Below are positions 57,101 to 62,894 of a DNA stretch of 64,000 bases, piece by piece. Under the pieces are notes generated by a model, which was not told the origin of the DNA, ran no database searches, and saw only the letters and a program-made list of their open reading frames with translations. The stretch comes from Dolomedes plantarius. Taxonomy: Eukaryota; Arthropoda; Arachnida; Araneae; Dolomedidae. The position numbers and the translations under genes were made by a program. The DNA lies in NCBI GenBank assembly GCA_907164885.2, contig OU015493.1:58856802-58920801 (forward strand), given 5' to 3'. The first letter of the stretch is position 1. Each line of letters opens with the position of its first letter.

Positions 57101-60100
57101 TTTAATTAACTGTTGAAAAAAACCAGAGGTCAAGTCTAAGGTTGAAAAAAATTTAGCACCGGATAAGGCATCAATAGTCTCATTAATATTAGGGATGGGG
57201 AATGAATCTTTAATTAATTTCTTATTTAATTTCCTGAAGTCTACTGCTAATCTATATCCACCATCGGCCTTTTTTACTAACATAACCGGCGCAGCAAATT
57301 CGGAATCTGAGGGAACTAAAATGCCGCTGTCTAACAATAAGTTTAGCTGCTCATTCATTTCATTACGTAAGTGATATGGCACTCTGTAAGGTTTGCATTT
57401 TACAGGCTCGTCATCTATTAATTTAATGTTATGGGGTACCGTCGAACACCCTGGTAGCTCTAACACCGAGGCAGCGAAAACATCCGAATTGATTTTTAGA
57501 AAATTTTGCACCTCACTTTTTAATTGGGTGGGCAGGTGATCAAGTTCGAAATTTGTATTCCACGTTAAGTCCGTATGATCTAACGTTGCAATATCAGCAT
57601 TGTCAACAAAATTTACCAAATTTATATTTTTATTACTGTACAGAGGTTCCATGAATCCAAGCTCTGTACCCTTATTTATGTGTACCTGGGCAGTGCCGAA
57701 ATTAGCGAGCTTAACGAAAAGTGACTGCTCAGAATTGGTACAAATGGCGTTGGCCACTAAAATATCCGAAATAGCCGCAGTGGGCGTAATTAAGATTAAA
57801 TCGGAATATGAAGGAAGGGGTGACTTCACTTTAGCCGGAATAATTACTTGCTCCCCAGGGGGTATGATAGTTTTAACCTTAGCAAAAATTTTGACATTTT
57901 TAGAGACCTCAACCTTGGGCTCCTCTACTAGAATTGTATTAACCTCCCTCTCTTCCGTAACACAAAATGGGATAAAAGTCAAATCTGGACACAGAACTTG
58001 TTTAGTTTTAAAATCAATGCGAATATTATACTTGGTTAAAAAGGGAATACCTAAAATAATATCGAAATGAGTTGACAAAGAGCCTTGGATGACTTTAAAA
58101 TTCTCACAACACCTAAAATTTCCCAAATCAAAAAATAGCTCAGCCTGCGATGTAATTCTCAGTGCCTGCTGTGAAACAGTTCTAAGGGGTGTGTTACAGT
58201 CATTCGTACTGAAGGTTTTAAATAGTTTAGCTTCTCTCTCTCCTATCAAATTTACTGAACTCCCCGAATCCATAAGTGCGATAAAAGTTGTATCTTGCGC
58301 ATTGATTGTTACAATGGGCCACCTAAAATTTTGAGAGGTACCCGTGTTGGCAAAAGTCTCAGCGAGCGGCCAGTCTGAAAGCCCCTTTCTACCATTACGC
58401 TGGCTACCTAATGGGGGCTGTGGTAGTTTAAATTGTTATTTTGTCTCCCATTGTTTCCTCTGCCCCGATAAAAATTGGACTGCTGGGAATTCTCCCTAAA
58501 GTGTACACTTCTGTTGTGGCCTCGAAAATTCCCCCGCGATCGGCTATCTTGCCTCTCCCAGTTCCGATTTACCTGGTAATGCGGGCTCTGCGGTCTATTT
58601 TCTCGTACCCTCTCTCTACTCGGCGAGCGGTAAAAATTTTCTCCCCTATTAGGGGACTGCTCCCAGTTTCGATTTCCCTGCGCCTGTGAGCTCTGCATTC
58701 TAAAACCCTCTCCCCTTTCTCTCGACGGAGATCGGTACACATTGTCCCCCCTCCAATTTCGCCACCCCGGGTTCGGTGACCTTTCAAAATTTCGGGACTG
58801 CTGTCTGCTCTGGCCCGGCTGCCCTTGCTCTAGGGAACCTCTCCTTTCGGTACTTTCGCGCTGAGGACACTGACTTCTAAGATGGCCCAGCTGGTTACAT
58901 TTAAAACAACGCAACGAAGGCGAAGCCTGCAGCGGTGCGGCAACTGTTAAACTCTCTAATTGGGAGGAAAGGAGGCCCACAGATTCCTGGAGCTTTGCAA
59001 CTAAGTTTTCCAACTTGGCTTGCCTATCTCCGTTGAACGAGGCGTCTCCCTGACCAATTGCGTACACAACCGCTGGAGACTCAGGTTCCGTCCTAGCTCC
59101 CACCTGCTTGATCGCCTTTTCTTCGAGGCAAGCAATTTCGATTAATTCCTCCAAATCCTCTGGGTTACGAGCTATGACTGCTCTGCGAATAGGGGGCAAT
59201 AAGTTTTTTAAGAGCATAGAAACAAGCCACTGCTCTTCCATCTCCTTTCGTGTCGCGTTTGGTAAATTATGTTTCTGTATAAGCGTCTTAACTTTTGATC
59301 GCGCCATAGCTAGAAATTCTTTAACGGGGGTAGCCTGGCTTTGCTTAAACGCCCAAAATTCGGCTAACAAAGTTGCCGGGTCTTTCTCGGTCTCGAACCT
59401 CTCCCCTAAAACTGCAAACAAATCCCGAACTGACGCTATTTCTTCTTTAAAATTTGAAAAAACGGTCTGAGCCTGCCCTGCTAATCTTTGCCGCACTGCG
59501 AAAAATTGGTCCTCTGCTGACCATTGTAGGAAACGAGCAATCTCCTCAAATTTACTTTTGAAACGCGCAAATGGGAAATGGGGGTCTGTACCCGTAAAAG
59601 TCGGAATCAATTCAAGATGACTTAGCAGCAAATCACGCCGCTGAAAAGTCATTGCACCCTCAACTTGTTGAGTTTCGTCGTCTTGTAATTCGTAGTGGCT
59701 AAGCTCGCCGATAGCTGGGGGGTTTGATTCGCCTGAATTTGGCATAACTCTAAAGTTTCTTACAAGTAGGGCAAAACTGGGATACAACTTACTCCCTCAC
59801 GCACACATCACTTACCGCATTACTAAAACACCAGTACATAACCAAATTGTTCCCCCAAAATACATATAAATACACACTAACACAAAACAAAATAATATAT
59901 TTTTCACAATACTCAATTATACATTTCATATCTTATTTTAAACTATTGCCTCATTTACATTTAAATTAGTTTTCGCGGGCCAACATCGCATTGTGCCAAA
60001 ACCCAGAAAGGGCACGACACCATTGTTATATTTTATTCGTGGTTGTATGCTTAACTTATCTACCTACTTAAATTCTTTTCTCATAATTAACTTTCATTTT

Positions 60101-62331
60101 TAAGTTTTGCTGTCAAAAAATTGCCAGTGATCGTATAATAAAACATATCCCCCTAACGAAATTATTTTCTCAAAACTAACCCCCCCTTTAAGCTTTACTT
60201 AGAATAAAGTGCAACTTGTTGGCCCACCAAAAAGACAAACTCAAACATTCGCTACACACTAGAGTAAAGGCAAAATAATTCATTTATTTTAATTTCTATA
60301 ATTTTAACATTTCTTCTTTTACAGTTTTTTCTAAATTTAATGACACACAATAATCTCCAATCATATTTTTTTTTTTCACAAAATAAAACAATTAAACAAA
60401 CATTAGCAAATTTCTGGTGGCTGGCGAATACCCCTAAAACGTCGAATCAAAACCTGTTTACTTTTTATCTTTCACTTTACTTTTAACTATTTGAGCTCAA
60501 TTCTAGAACAATTAAATTTTTAATTAGAAAAAAAATAATTTAACGATACCTTCAGTCGACTGAAAGAAAAAAGAGAAGAGAAGAGAAAAAAAAGGAAGGG
60601 ATGAAATAAAAAAAAAGTTGGTCATCACTCGTCAGCCTCCGATAGCTCTCGGACTTCTGCGGGAGACATCTCTCAGCCCTTCCAAAGGAAACATCAAGGA
60701 AACATCAGCGCTGGATCGGATAAGCAGTTGGCGGCTACCCGGGTCAAATCGGAACTGCTCCCTAAGTCATCCCCCTTCTGGGGAGAAAAAAACTTTTCAC
60801 CCCCCGAATGCATGCGCGCCGGAAGGTAGGACGTAGGAAATAGTTCTTATCCACGCCTTTTCCTGACGCCGTAAAAATCAGTCCACAAAGCACAACTTTT
60901 CACATTTCGATGGGTTGTCAATTGTAGTATTTTTTTTTTTTTATATTGCGTAGCGCTGGGTTCTTGTTTGATTTTGAAGAGAACACTTGAAGACAGAGCA
61001 GCGCGCCGATAGCCGTCTTGTAACCTTCCGCGGGTCTCCTCTCGGGCTGGGCGAGGAATACGGAAAAGTAATCAAAATGCCTTTCCCCAGCGAATTCAAT
61101 CTGTTTTCCCAACATCCTGGGAAACTGTTGCAATGCACAAGTAAAAAGAAATGGCAAAAGGGGAGGGTATCGAGTTACCCAGACATAGACTTGGGAAAGA
61201 AAGAAAGCAGTTTAGGGAATACAGGATTTTAAGGACAGACAAAGGGGGTAACTTAGAAACTAATAATTTTTTATTTGTAAACTTGACTAAAATCCGCCAG
61301 CCGTCGCTCAGCCACCTTATTACATTTTAACTGTATCTACACACTTAAACACTTCTTTTAACATAAAAAATTGTGATATAACAAATTAACTGTAAGAGGC
61401 TTTGCTTTTGTATTCATAATTTTAAAAATTCTTTCGTACTTGAGCTATGTTTTATATATATGGCTTAGGTAGGTTCTAGAGACAAAAATTTTTCAATTAA
61501 AAATCGGCCAATACAAATTAATTAATCAAAAAGGAACTCAACATTCTGCCCTCCTGAAATTGCTTATTAAAATCATAGTCAGTTATTCAGTATTCAGCCT
61601 TAAGTTTACCATTATAAATACAAAAACAATTTCAGATAGTCTCTTCTAACGAAACTACCGCGAGTTATTAACGTAGAATTACTTATCATTGCTTACTTCT
61701 TTTGTATGTATATATGTATCTTTATATATGTACGTATGTATATATATACATATATATATGTCAAAATTTTGATGCATCTTGGTACTTTTCTGTCTAACTT
61801 GTCCAAGCGATAGACTGGGTTTGGCATGTTGCCAAAATTATAACTTGTGAGGACAGAGGGACAGACAGTTTTACTGTCTGAAATTTTCCTTTCCGCAGGA
61901 CTATTATGGAGGAATGTAATCCTACGTTAAAATATGAGAGAGGGTGCACATTGAATTATGAAACTAAATTAGATTTTTTCTTAACCTTACAAAATGCCTG
62001 CTTAGCTTTTTCCTCAATAACATGATTCAGTTCTTTAATTAATTATGCAGTGAAATATTTAGTTTCACCATGATCTATTTTAATGTCTACAATTTTTTTT
62101 TTGTTTATAAACATTGTATGATTTATTCTATGTATTTGTATTTATGGACTTTTATAAATTTTTCAGTTGATCATAAATGATAGTTATATAGCTACAGCAG
62201 CTAACACCCTACAAACAATTACAAATATGTGGACAAATGCAAGAGAAAATGTGTCCACCATTTCTGATAGAAGTATCAGTTTCGAAGATTCAACCCTTGA
62301 GGCTCTTCAAGAAAAAGATGAACTCATTGAA
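31708..62331 (+). CDS. Kinesin-6 family motor protein (KIF20/MKLP2-like), partial
   Basis: Ten spliced coding exons: 31708-31875, 34039-34294, 42766-42953, 43445-43553, 45231-45431, 46631-46742, 49018-49089, 49326-49472, 50758-50920, 62167-62331. All have AG/GT borders and the phases agree (1581 nt, 527 codons). The product is a microtubule motor: FARVRP first strand, P-loop [21 protein letters not shown], switch I SSRSHCIFTI, switch [19 protein letters not shown] and [10 protein letters not shown]. The long insertion between the P-loop and FVEIYNE, plus the [11 protein letters not shown] stretch, point to the KIF20 (kinesin-6) group, which acts in the central spindle and cytokinesis. The last exon leaves the motor and enters the neck/stalk. 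The stalk and tail lie outside the window. KIF20A versus KIF20B cannot be decided here. Confidence 0.9.
31782..32049 (+). repeat. Exon-containing tandem duplication, copy 1
   Basis: Covers the 3' half of the first coding exon and about 170 bp of intron. It repeats at 32051-32318 with an offset of 269 bp and very few changes. Confidence 0.88.
32055..32144 (+). other. Duplicated partial kinesin exon (possible alternative exon)
   Basis: Second copy of the exon end, 90 bp, open in the correct frame ([20 protein letters not shown]). It is preceded by TTCATTCAG, a possible though pyrimidine-poor acceptor, and followed by the same donor (AAG|GTATCA). Phase 0 at both ends. Two amino-acid changes relative to copy 1 (C to H, G to R). 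If spliced in, it would repeat the first motor strand; it also holds an in-frame ATG at 32058. Probably silent, but splicing-competent on paper. Confidence 0.45.
32580..33130 (+). pseudogene. hAT-like relic
   Basis: 32584-32604 (GAGCTGTGGTTTTCAACCC) resembles a hAT end. 32989-33090 reads [20 protein letters not shown] then [11 protein letters not shown], like the region RF..F....F.NPF of SCAND3/ZBED-type hAT proteins. No long frame remains. Assignment rests on short motifs. The rest of this intron (33130-34038) holds only AT-rich sequence and a poly-A run at 33653-33672. Confidence 0.4.
34039..34294 (+). CDS. Kinesin exon with P-loop
   Basis: Acceptor CATTATAG; 256 nt, phase 0 to 1. Encodes [38 protein letters not shown] and the nucleotide-binding P-loop [15 protein letters not shown]. 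Donor CAAG|GTAAAT. Confidence 0.92.
34340..34680 (-). mobile_element. tRNA-derived SINE (minus strand)
   Basis: On the minus strand, near 34675, it reads GGTAGCCTAGTGGTAGCACA (A-box-like) and, about 50 bases on, CAGTTTGAATAC (weak B box). The body runs left to about 34340. It lies head-to-head with the next SINE. Ends are approximate. Confidence 0.6.
34696..34975 (+). mobile_element. tRNA-derived SINE (plus strand)
   Basis: TGGTGGCAAAGTGGTTAAAT (A box, 34701-34720) and GGGTTCGACCCTG (B box, 34747-34759) are the internal RNA polymerase III promoter of a tRNA-like head. A unique body follows and ends near TTAGTTAGTTTTTAAAATTA. No duplication was identified. Confidence 0.7.
34976..36165. other. 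Intron sequence without gene
   Basis: AT-rich. The only structured item is the perfect 22-bp hairpin at 35711-35757. Short ORFs are not convincing. Confidence 0.5.
35711..35757. repeat. Perfect 22-bp hairpin
   Basis: CTCTGGGGATATGCAGGGAT followed by AC, a 3-base loop AGA, and the exact reverse complement. Followed by a repeated AGTATACTTTTGGC (35756-35769 and 35788-35800). Probably a relic of a DNA transposon. Confidence 0.8.
36170..36660 (+). pseudogene. hAT transposase C-terminal relic
   Basis: 36478-36657 encodes [20 protein letters not shown] then [20 protein letters not shown], the hAT dimerisation domain (S-ECERGFS-N). 36230-36400 in another frame reads [18 protein letters not shown], which precedes this domain in KIAA1586-like transposases. 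A frameshift and stops separate the pieces; the N-terminal parts are missing. Confidence 0.72.
36850..37470 (-). pseudogene. Non-LTR retrotransposon RNase H end (I/Jockey-like)
   Basis: 37440-37165 encodes an RNase H domain ([43 protein letters not shown]), with the usual WVPSHTGxxGNExAD motif carrying K for E. Left of it (37160-36850) come the residues of the LINE C-terminus ([33 protein letters not shown]). The RT and endonuclease are absent, as in 5'-truncated LINE copies. Confidence 0.75.
37895..39360 (+). mobile_element. Tc1/mariner-like element with ~200-bp terminal inverted repeats
   Basis: Bounded by TA (37893-37894 and 39361-39362). Ends are CCGGGTGGCCATAATTAAAC and its reverse complement; similarity of the two arms runs for about 195 bp (37895-38090 against 39170-39360). 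1466 bp. The interior carries a 3'-truncated transposase. Confidence 0.88.
38353..39213 (+). pseudogene. Mariner-like transposase with DUF4817-type N-terminus, C-terminally truncated
   Basis: Begins [20 protein letters not shown], the DUF4817 helix-turn-helix common in spider mariner-like proteins, then a second HTH ([20 protein letters not shown]). First catalytic Asp in [12 protein letters not shown]; second in [12 protein letters not shown]. After [10 protein letters not shown] the frame runs into the right inverted repeat and stops (39211-39213), so the third acidic residue and the rest are missing. Likely inactive; the inverted repeats remain mobilisable by a related intact enzyme. Confidence 0.85.
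39363..39842. other. Intron spacer
   Basis: No gene or repeat recognised. Confidence 0.4.
39843..40015. mobile_element. pogo-like MITE
   Basis: 173 bp between TA dinucleotides (39841-39842, 40016-40017), ends CAGTGGAATCTCGA and the inverse TTCGAGATTCCACTG. Internal ATCGTTTTC phrases repeat. No ORF. Confidence 0.82.
40018..42261. mobile_element. Tigger/pogo-like element without transposase
   Basis: Ends CAGTGGTACCTCGACTTACG and its inverse (CGTAAGTCGAGGTACCACTG), with TA on both sides (40016-40017, 42262-42263). 2244 bp. Sub-terminal GAGTTACGAGC and TTCGAGTTACGAGC repeats are as in Tigger elements. The interior contains a SINE-like tRNA relic and unclassified sequence; no pogo transposase frame is left. 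Confidence 0.85.
40768..40862 (-). mobile_element. tRNA-like SINE head
   Basis: On the minus strand: GTGGCTCAGCGGTATCGC (A box), then CCCGGGTTCGAAACC (B box), at tRNA spacing. The acceptor stem does not close, so it is a SINE or tRNA pseudogene rather than a working tRNA. Confidence 0.6.
42296..42516. mobile_element. MITE with CAGTAAAACTTC-type ends, copy 1
   Basis: The right end (GAGAAGTTTTACTGTA, 42501-42516) and the left part (TTGCCAGCCACCCTCTAAAT, then AGCCATATTTGGTTCAGAAC) match in inverted orientation the copy at 47562-47738. The true left end is blurred by the preceding TA repeat. Confidence 0.6.
42766..42953 (+). CDS. Kinesin exon
   Basis: Acceptor CCCTTTGTAG; 188 nt, phase 1 to 0. 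Encodes [20 protein letters not shown] and the start of the KIF20-type insertion ([20 protein letters not shown]). Donor GAG|GTATTA. Confidence 0.9.
43445..43553 (+). CDS. Kinesin exon in the motor insertion
   Basis: Acceptor CCTTATTAG; 109 nt, phase 0 to 1. Encodes [20 protein letters not shown] then [16 protein letters not shown], within the long loop. Donor GAAG|GTATGT. Confidence 0.85.
44506..44646 (+). other. Possible cassette exon of the kinesin (unproven)
   Basis: Acceptor TTTCTGTAG and donor ACAG|GTGTGT enclose 141 nt without stop; the phase is 1 at both ends, matching the flanking exons exactly. It would add 47 residues with a basic stretch ([13 protein letters not shown]) in the variable motor loop. 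Chance alone could produce this. Confidence 0.25.
45231..45431 (+). CDS. Kinesin exon
   Basis: Acceptor TTTTTTACTAG; 201 nt, phase 1 to 1. Encodes [20 protein letters not shown], then the conserved [20 protein letters not shown] and [15 protein letters not shown]. Donor AAAG|GTATTC. Confidence 0.92.
45698..46238 (+). mobile_element. Internally deleted mariner/Tc3-like element
   Basis: 541 bp between TA dinucleotides, ends CAGGGTCATCGAAAAAGGTT and the inverse of CAGGGTCAGCGAAAAAGTTT. It retains the transposase N-terminus in one frame ([20 protein letters not shown], near 45875) and the C-terminus in another ([20 protein letters not shown], then [15 protein letters not shown], near 45990-46125). 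The DDE core is deleted. Confidence 0.85.
46631..46742 (+). CDS. Kinesin exon before switch I
   Basis: Acceptor TTCATTGTAG; 112 nt, phase 1 to 2. Encodes [20 protein letters not shown] and [16 protein letters not shown]. Donor AGAAG|GTATGT; the next exon completes SSRSH. Confidence 0.92.
46954..47555 (+). pseudogene. Tc1-like transposon 5' relic
   Basis: Starts CAGGTGGTTATCAAAATAAT after TA, a Tc1-type end. Around 47160 a reading with stops gives [16 protein letters not shown], and further on [17 protein letters not shown], similar to the N-terminal HTH of Tc1 transposases. The right half is missing; it ends in a TA repeat. Confidence 0.6.
47562..47738. mobile_element. MITE with CAGTAAAACTTC-type ends, copy 2
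   Basis: TGCTGTTAAACTTTATAGTG on the left and GGCTAAAGAAGTTTTACTAT on the right are inverted ends. Inverted relative to 42296-42516. Confidence 0.6.
47774..47844. repeat. (AT)n microsatellite
   Basis: About 35 AT units. It resumes at 48790-48830 after a mariner insertion. Confidence 0.9.
47845..48789 (+). pseudogene. mariner (DD34D-type) relic within an AT repeat
   Basis: Ends GTAGGATTCAAAAGTTCCC and its inverse near 48764-48785. 48040-48265 encodes the N-terminal HTH ([40 protein letters not shown]). An internal deletion follows. Then come the C-terminal half in pieces ([34 protein letters not shown] with the second Asp; [13 protein letters not shown]). Stops and frameshifts make it inactive. 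Confidence 0.85.
49018..49089 (+). CDS. Kinesin exon with switch I
   Basis: Acceptor TTTTTTCCAG; 72 nt, phase 2 to 2. Completes SSRS and encodes [20 protein letters not shown] then KVS. Donor CAGCAG|GTTTGT. Confidence 0.9.
49326..49472 (+). CDS. Kinesin exon with switch II
   Basis: Acceptor TTAATTGCAG; 147 nt, phase 2 to 2. Encodes [20 protein letters not shown], the switch II loop that senses ATP hydrolysis, then [20 protein letters not shown]. Donor CTGAG|GTATAA. Confidence 0.93.
49760..50115. repeat. Old LTR relic of the Gypsy-3 family
   Basis: GAAATGGCAAGAAAGGGGGT, AGGATTTTAAGGACAGACAA-like phrases and ACTCAGCCACCTTACA occur in the same order as in the Gypsy-3 LTR (for example 52995-53170) but with many differences. 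No internal region adjoins, so it is a solo or broken LTR. Confidence 0.7.
50758..50920 (+). CDS. Kinesin exon, end of the motor core
   Basis: Acceptor AATATTTCAG; 163 nt, phase 2 to 0. Encodes [40 protein letters not shown] and [14 protein letters not shown]. Donor GAA|GTAAGT. Confidence 0.93.
51137..51200. repeat. (TA)n and (TTAT)n microsatellites
   Basis: About 17 TA units run into about 7 TTTA units. Confidence 0.9.
51204..51447. mobile_element. Foldback MITE
   Basis: About 244 bp that reads as a near-complete palindrome: GGCTTGGTGCAAGAAGTGCC on the left and GGCACTTCTTGTACCAAGCC on the right, with arms continuing to the centre near 51330. No ORF and no clear duplication. Confidence 0.8.
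51536..51866. repeat. Intron duplication, copy 1
   Basis: Matches 62525-62880 (phrases AAGCAAGTTATTTAATATAA, AACAACATTCTTATGAAATC) with moderate divergence. Gypsy-3 inserted right next to it. Confidence 0.8.
51867..51870. repeat. Target-site duplication AATT, left copy (Gypsy-3)
   Basis: AATT directly before the LTR; again at 61384-61387 directly after the other LTR. Four bases fit Gypsy integration. Confidence 0.78.
51871..53230 (-). repeat. Gypsy-3 3' LTR
   Basis: TGTTATATTTTATTCG to GATATAACA, 1360 bp. Same as 60024-61383 except CCCC against CCC (near 52956/61108) and one T fewer in a T run (near 52212/60370). Short ORFs inside occur in both copies and are not genes. Confidence 0.95.
53231..54436 (-). 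other. Gypsy-3 3' untranslated internal region
   Basis: 1.2 kb between the pol stop and the 3' LTR. No frame of coding quality on the minus strand, so there is no env gene. Poly-A/T runs at 53270-53292 and 53499-53518. Confidence 0.7.
54437..58273 (-). CDS. pol: Gypsy-3 Pol polyprotein
   Basis: 1278 codons from the Met at 58273; the frame is open further upstream to the frameshift site near 58430. Order: protease ([11 protein letters not shown], residues 1-90), reverse transcriptase (about 280-480; [19 protein letters not shown], active site [12 protein letters not shown] near 441), RNase H (about 560-690; [27 protein letters not shown]), zinc finger ([13 protein letters not shown]...CIQCLERR, about 800-850), integrase core (about 880-1000; D in [11 protein letters not shown] in [11 protein letters not shown] in AKIERQHAT, 35 residues between the last two) and a GPY/F tail (KGPYRVIQQ). 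All catalytic residues are present and there is no stop, so the copy looks competent. It is read from the same RNA as gag through -1 frameshifting. Confidence 0.95.
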   Translation of the reverse strand: MDSGSSVNLIGEREAKLFKTFSTNDCNTPLRTVSQQALRITSQAELFFDLGNFRCCENFKVIQGSLSTHFDIILGIPFLTKYNIRIDFKTKQVLCPDLTFIPFCVTEEREVNTILVEEPKVEVSKNVKIFAKVKTIIPPGEQVIIPAKVKSPLPSYSDLILITPTAAISDILVANAICTNSEQSLFVKLANFGTAQVHINKGTELGFMEPLYSNKNINLVNFVDNADIATLDHTDLTWNTNFELDHLPTQLKSEVQNFLKINSDVFAASVLELPGCSTVPHNIKLIDDEPVKCKPYRVPYHLRNEMNEQLNLLLDSGILVPSDSEFAAPVMLVKKADGGYRLAVDFRKLNKKLIKDSFPIPNINETIDALSGAKFFSTLDLTSGFFQQLIKEEDQFKLAISTHKGLLNFTRSPFGLATSPNAFQRLMNVVLGDLSDLSIQIYIDDIAVASHDIPSHFEKLQLVFDRLRQHNLKLKPSKCSFFKSDITFLGFKVQDGKISPTDKNVNVIKNFKIPTSRKQVRSFLGTLNFYRKFLPDFSKRALNLTNLTKDKGKFFWSEEAQAEFEDLSAGLASIPTLKLPELDKPFIVYTDSSGFASGAVLAQLDEDNFPRPVAFASRKLKEVETRYSATERELLAVVWAVNYFKCYLFNSKFTLFTDHAALTHALKLKDPTSRIARWLCSLADFDFETKYIKGKCNSTADFLSRYINFEISEEVNYVSEPVNGEQCYAIPPDQVSFNVIEDQNFLKEVRAAQEKDPFCSKVLKLLKKGLQVRPVYMNFFISQNNVLKCNDLRGKSRRDSQEKVVLPLSLLTKVFSLAHESLIACHMGHFKTYNRLKQFFFCPGLSAHVQNLIKSCIQCLERRAHKPGGLAELQRLKIQDAPMQTVHLDISGPYPLTEQGNRYIVAYVCAFSKWPEAYPVSNITSDTIADTLADFVSRHGCPKTIITDKGRNLVGEAISDVYKKFNIHHISSSPYHPAANAKIERQHATVSSALAHLVNNSHTDWDIKLKFALLSIRSAVHLATNETPAFITYGRDLRLPYNVLAGESKISYHDAPSYCQNLIPTLQNSFKLVKSHLEKAAESQENYRKKFAVHKNINIGDLVMLFSPAIKPGLSKKLSKLNKGPYRVIQQTSKVNFKIQQVADPSHEEVVHIDRLAKIPERKIFPAWPETQETERSADCHGSDSDRRGVDSVAPLPGLPKHKTRFFVNTARRGRERRSQAVNAGSPVSPVPREAHTSGINDSRGSQHQPVRRTRWDNLPPSNIVTRSRAKRGTAAAS
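58379..58432 (-). promoter_or_regulatory. Gypsy-3 -1 ribosomal frameshift signal
   Basis: Minus strand: slippery heptamer TTTAAAC (58432-58426) lies in the gag frame as T-TTA-AAC. After a 6-nt spacer TACCAC comes AGCCCC (58419-58414), which pairs with GGGGCT (58384-58379). The loop holds GCCAG, which can pair with CTGGC further downstream, giving an H-type pseudoknot. The pol frame is the -1 frame. The gag stop TAG is at 58408-58410. Confidence 0.82.
58408..59787 (-). CDS. gag: Gypsy-3 Gag
   Basis: 459 codons; the more likely start is the second Met ([14 protein letters not shown], 59745). The capsid-like part (about 45-240: [38 protein letters not shown]) is followed by one CCHC zinc knuckle [14 protein letters not shown] at 294-307, then an R/S/G-rich tail with repeats containing YRSPSRER twice (about 36-residue period), suited to RNA binding. 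It forms the particle that packages element RNA. It ends with TAG seven bases after an active-looking slippery site region, and pol follows in the -1 frame. Confidence 0.93.
   Translation of the reverse strand: MYPSFALLVRNFRVMPNSGESNPPAIGELSHYELQDDETQQVEGAMTFQRRDLLLSHLELIPTFTGTDPHFPFARFKSKFEEIARFLQWSAEDQFFAVRQRLAGQAQTVFSNFKEEIASVRDLFAVLGERFETEKDPATLLAEFWAFKQSQATPVKEFLAMARSKVKTLIQKHNLPNATRKEMEEQWLVSMLLKNLLPPIRRAVIARNPEDLEELIEIACLEEKAIKQVGARTEPESPAVVYAIGQGDASFNGDRQAKLENLVAKLQESVGLLSSQLESLTVAAPLQASPSLRCFKCNQLGHLRSQCPQRESTERRGSLEQGQPGQSRQQSRNFERSPNPGWRNWRGDNVYRSPSRERGEGFRMQSSQAQGNRNWEQSPNRGENFYRSPSRERVRENRPQSPHYQVNRNWERQDSRSRGNFRGHNRSVHFRENSQQSNFYRGRGNNGRQNNNLNYHSPH
59788..60023 (-). other. Gypsy-3 leader and primer-binding site
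   Basis: Directly inside the 5' LTR the minus strand reads TGGTGTCGTGCCC (60009-60021), the place and form of a primer-binding site. I do not recognise the tRNA with confidence. Confidence 0.6.
60024..61383 (-). repeat. Gypsy-3 5' LTR
   Basis: 1360 bp, pair of 51871-53230. Followed by AATT (61384-61387). Confidence 0.95.
61672..61926. mobile_element. Unclassified inverted-repeat element with TTAA at both ends, copy B
   Basis: Left TTAA|CGTAGAATTAC (61668-61682), right GTAATCCTACG|TTAA (61916-61930). 255 bp. Relative of 16110-17337; left-flank similarity (CTCTTCTAACGAAACTACC) is shared too. Confidence 0.45.
62167..62331 (+). CDS. Kinesin exon, neck region
   Basis: Acceptor ATTTTTCAG; 165 nt, phase 0 to 0. 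Encodes [20 protein letters not shown] then [20 protein letters not shown] and [10 protein letters not shown], leaving the motor core. Donor GAA|GTATGT. The following exons are outside the window or not recognisable in 62332-64000. Confidence 0.82.
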
Positions 62332-62344
62332 GTATGTGAATATA

Positions 62345-62524
62345 ATTTCATTTGTATGAGATTATACTTTTTTTTAAAATATGCTTTTGATTCATTTGAA
62401 GAAAGTTTACTCTCGTTTATCTTTCTCATTTGCTTCTTTTGTAATTAAAATACTTCAAATATGCTTTTATCTTTCAAATAGCCATTTTCCTCCTAAAAAT
62501 TTCATAAAACTCTAGACTTAATAA
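62345..62524. repeat. Intron direct repeat, copy 1
   Basis: TGCTTTTGATTCATTTGAAG, TTACTCTCGTTTATCTTTCT and AAAACTCTAGACTTAATAAT recur in order at 62895-63067. Confidence 0.8.
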
Positions 62525-62794
62525 TTAAGCTATGTTTTAATGAAATGATACGCCCAAAAGCTTAATTGTTATAAAAAGGCTGATTAAGAAGCAAGTTATT
62601 TAATATAAAACCATCAGTATAATCTTTCAAAAATGGGATCTTAATGTTAGACTTATTTTTAAAAAGAAGTAACTTTTCTTTCTCTTTATGTGATAAATAG
62701 TTATTAAAAAATAATAATTTGTAAGGTTATTAAAAAAGGTTATTATTAAACAATAATAATTTGAACAACATTCTTATGAAATCACTAAGTATAT

Positions 62795-62839
<45 letters not shown>

Positions 62840-62880
62840 ATTTTCAATGCTTTGTTTAGAAAATTCCTCAGAAAAAAAAC
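62525..62880. repeat. Intron duplication, copy 2
   Basis: Pair of 51536-51866; includes a (TA)n run at 62800-62835 absent from copy 1. Confidence 0.8.
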
Positions 62881-62894
62881 TATGACATCTATAT

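Larger units (their letters stand above)
51871..61383 (-). mobile_element. Gypsy-3: intact Ty3/Gypsy LTR retrotransposon
   Basis: 9.5 kb on the minus strand with 1360-bp LTRs, a 4-bp AATT duplication, open gag and open pol in the -1 frame, and no env. It lies antisense in the kinesin intron between exons 50758-50920 and 62167-62331. The LTRs differ only by one C and one T in homopolymers, so insertion was recent. The internal 3' part (53231-54436) has no ORF; next to the 3' LTR the minus strand reads CAAAGGGGATGT, a polypurine tract. Confidence 0.95.
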
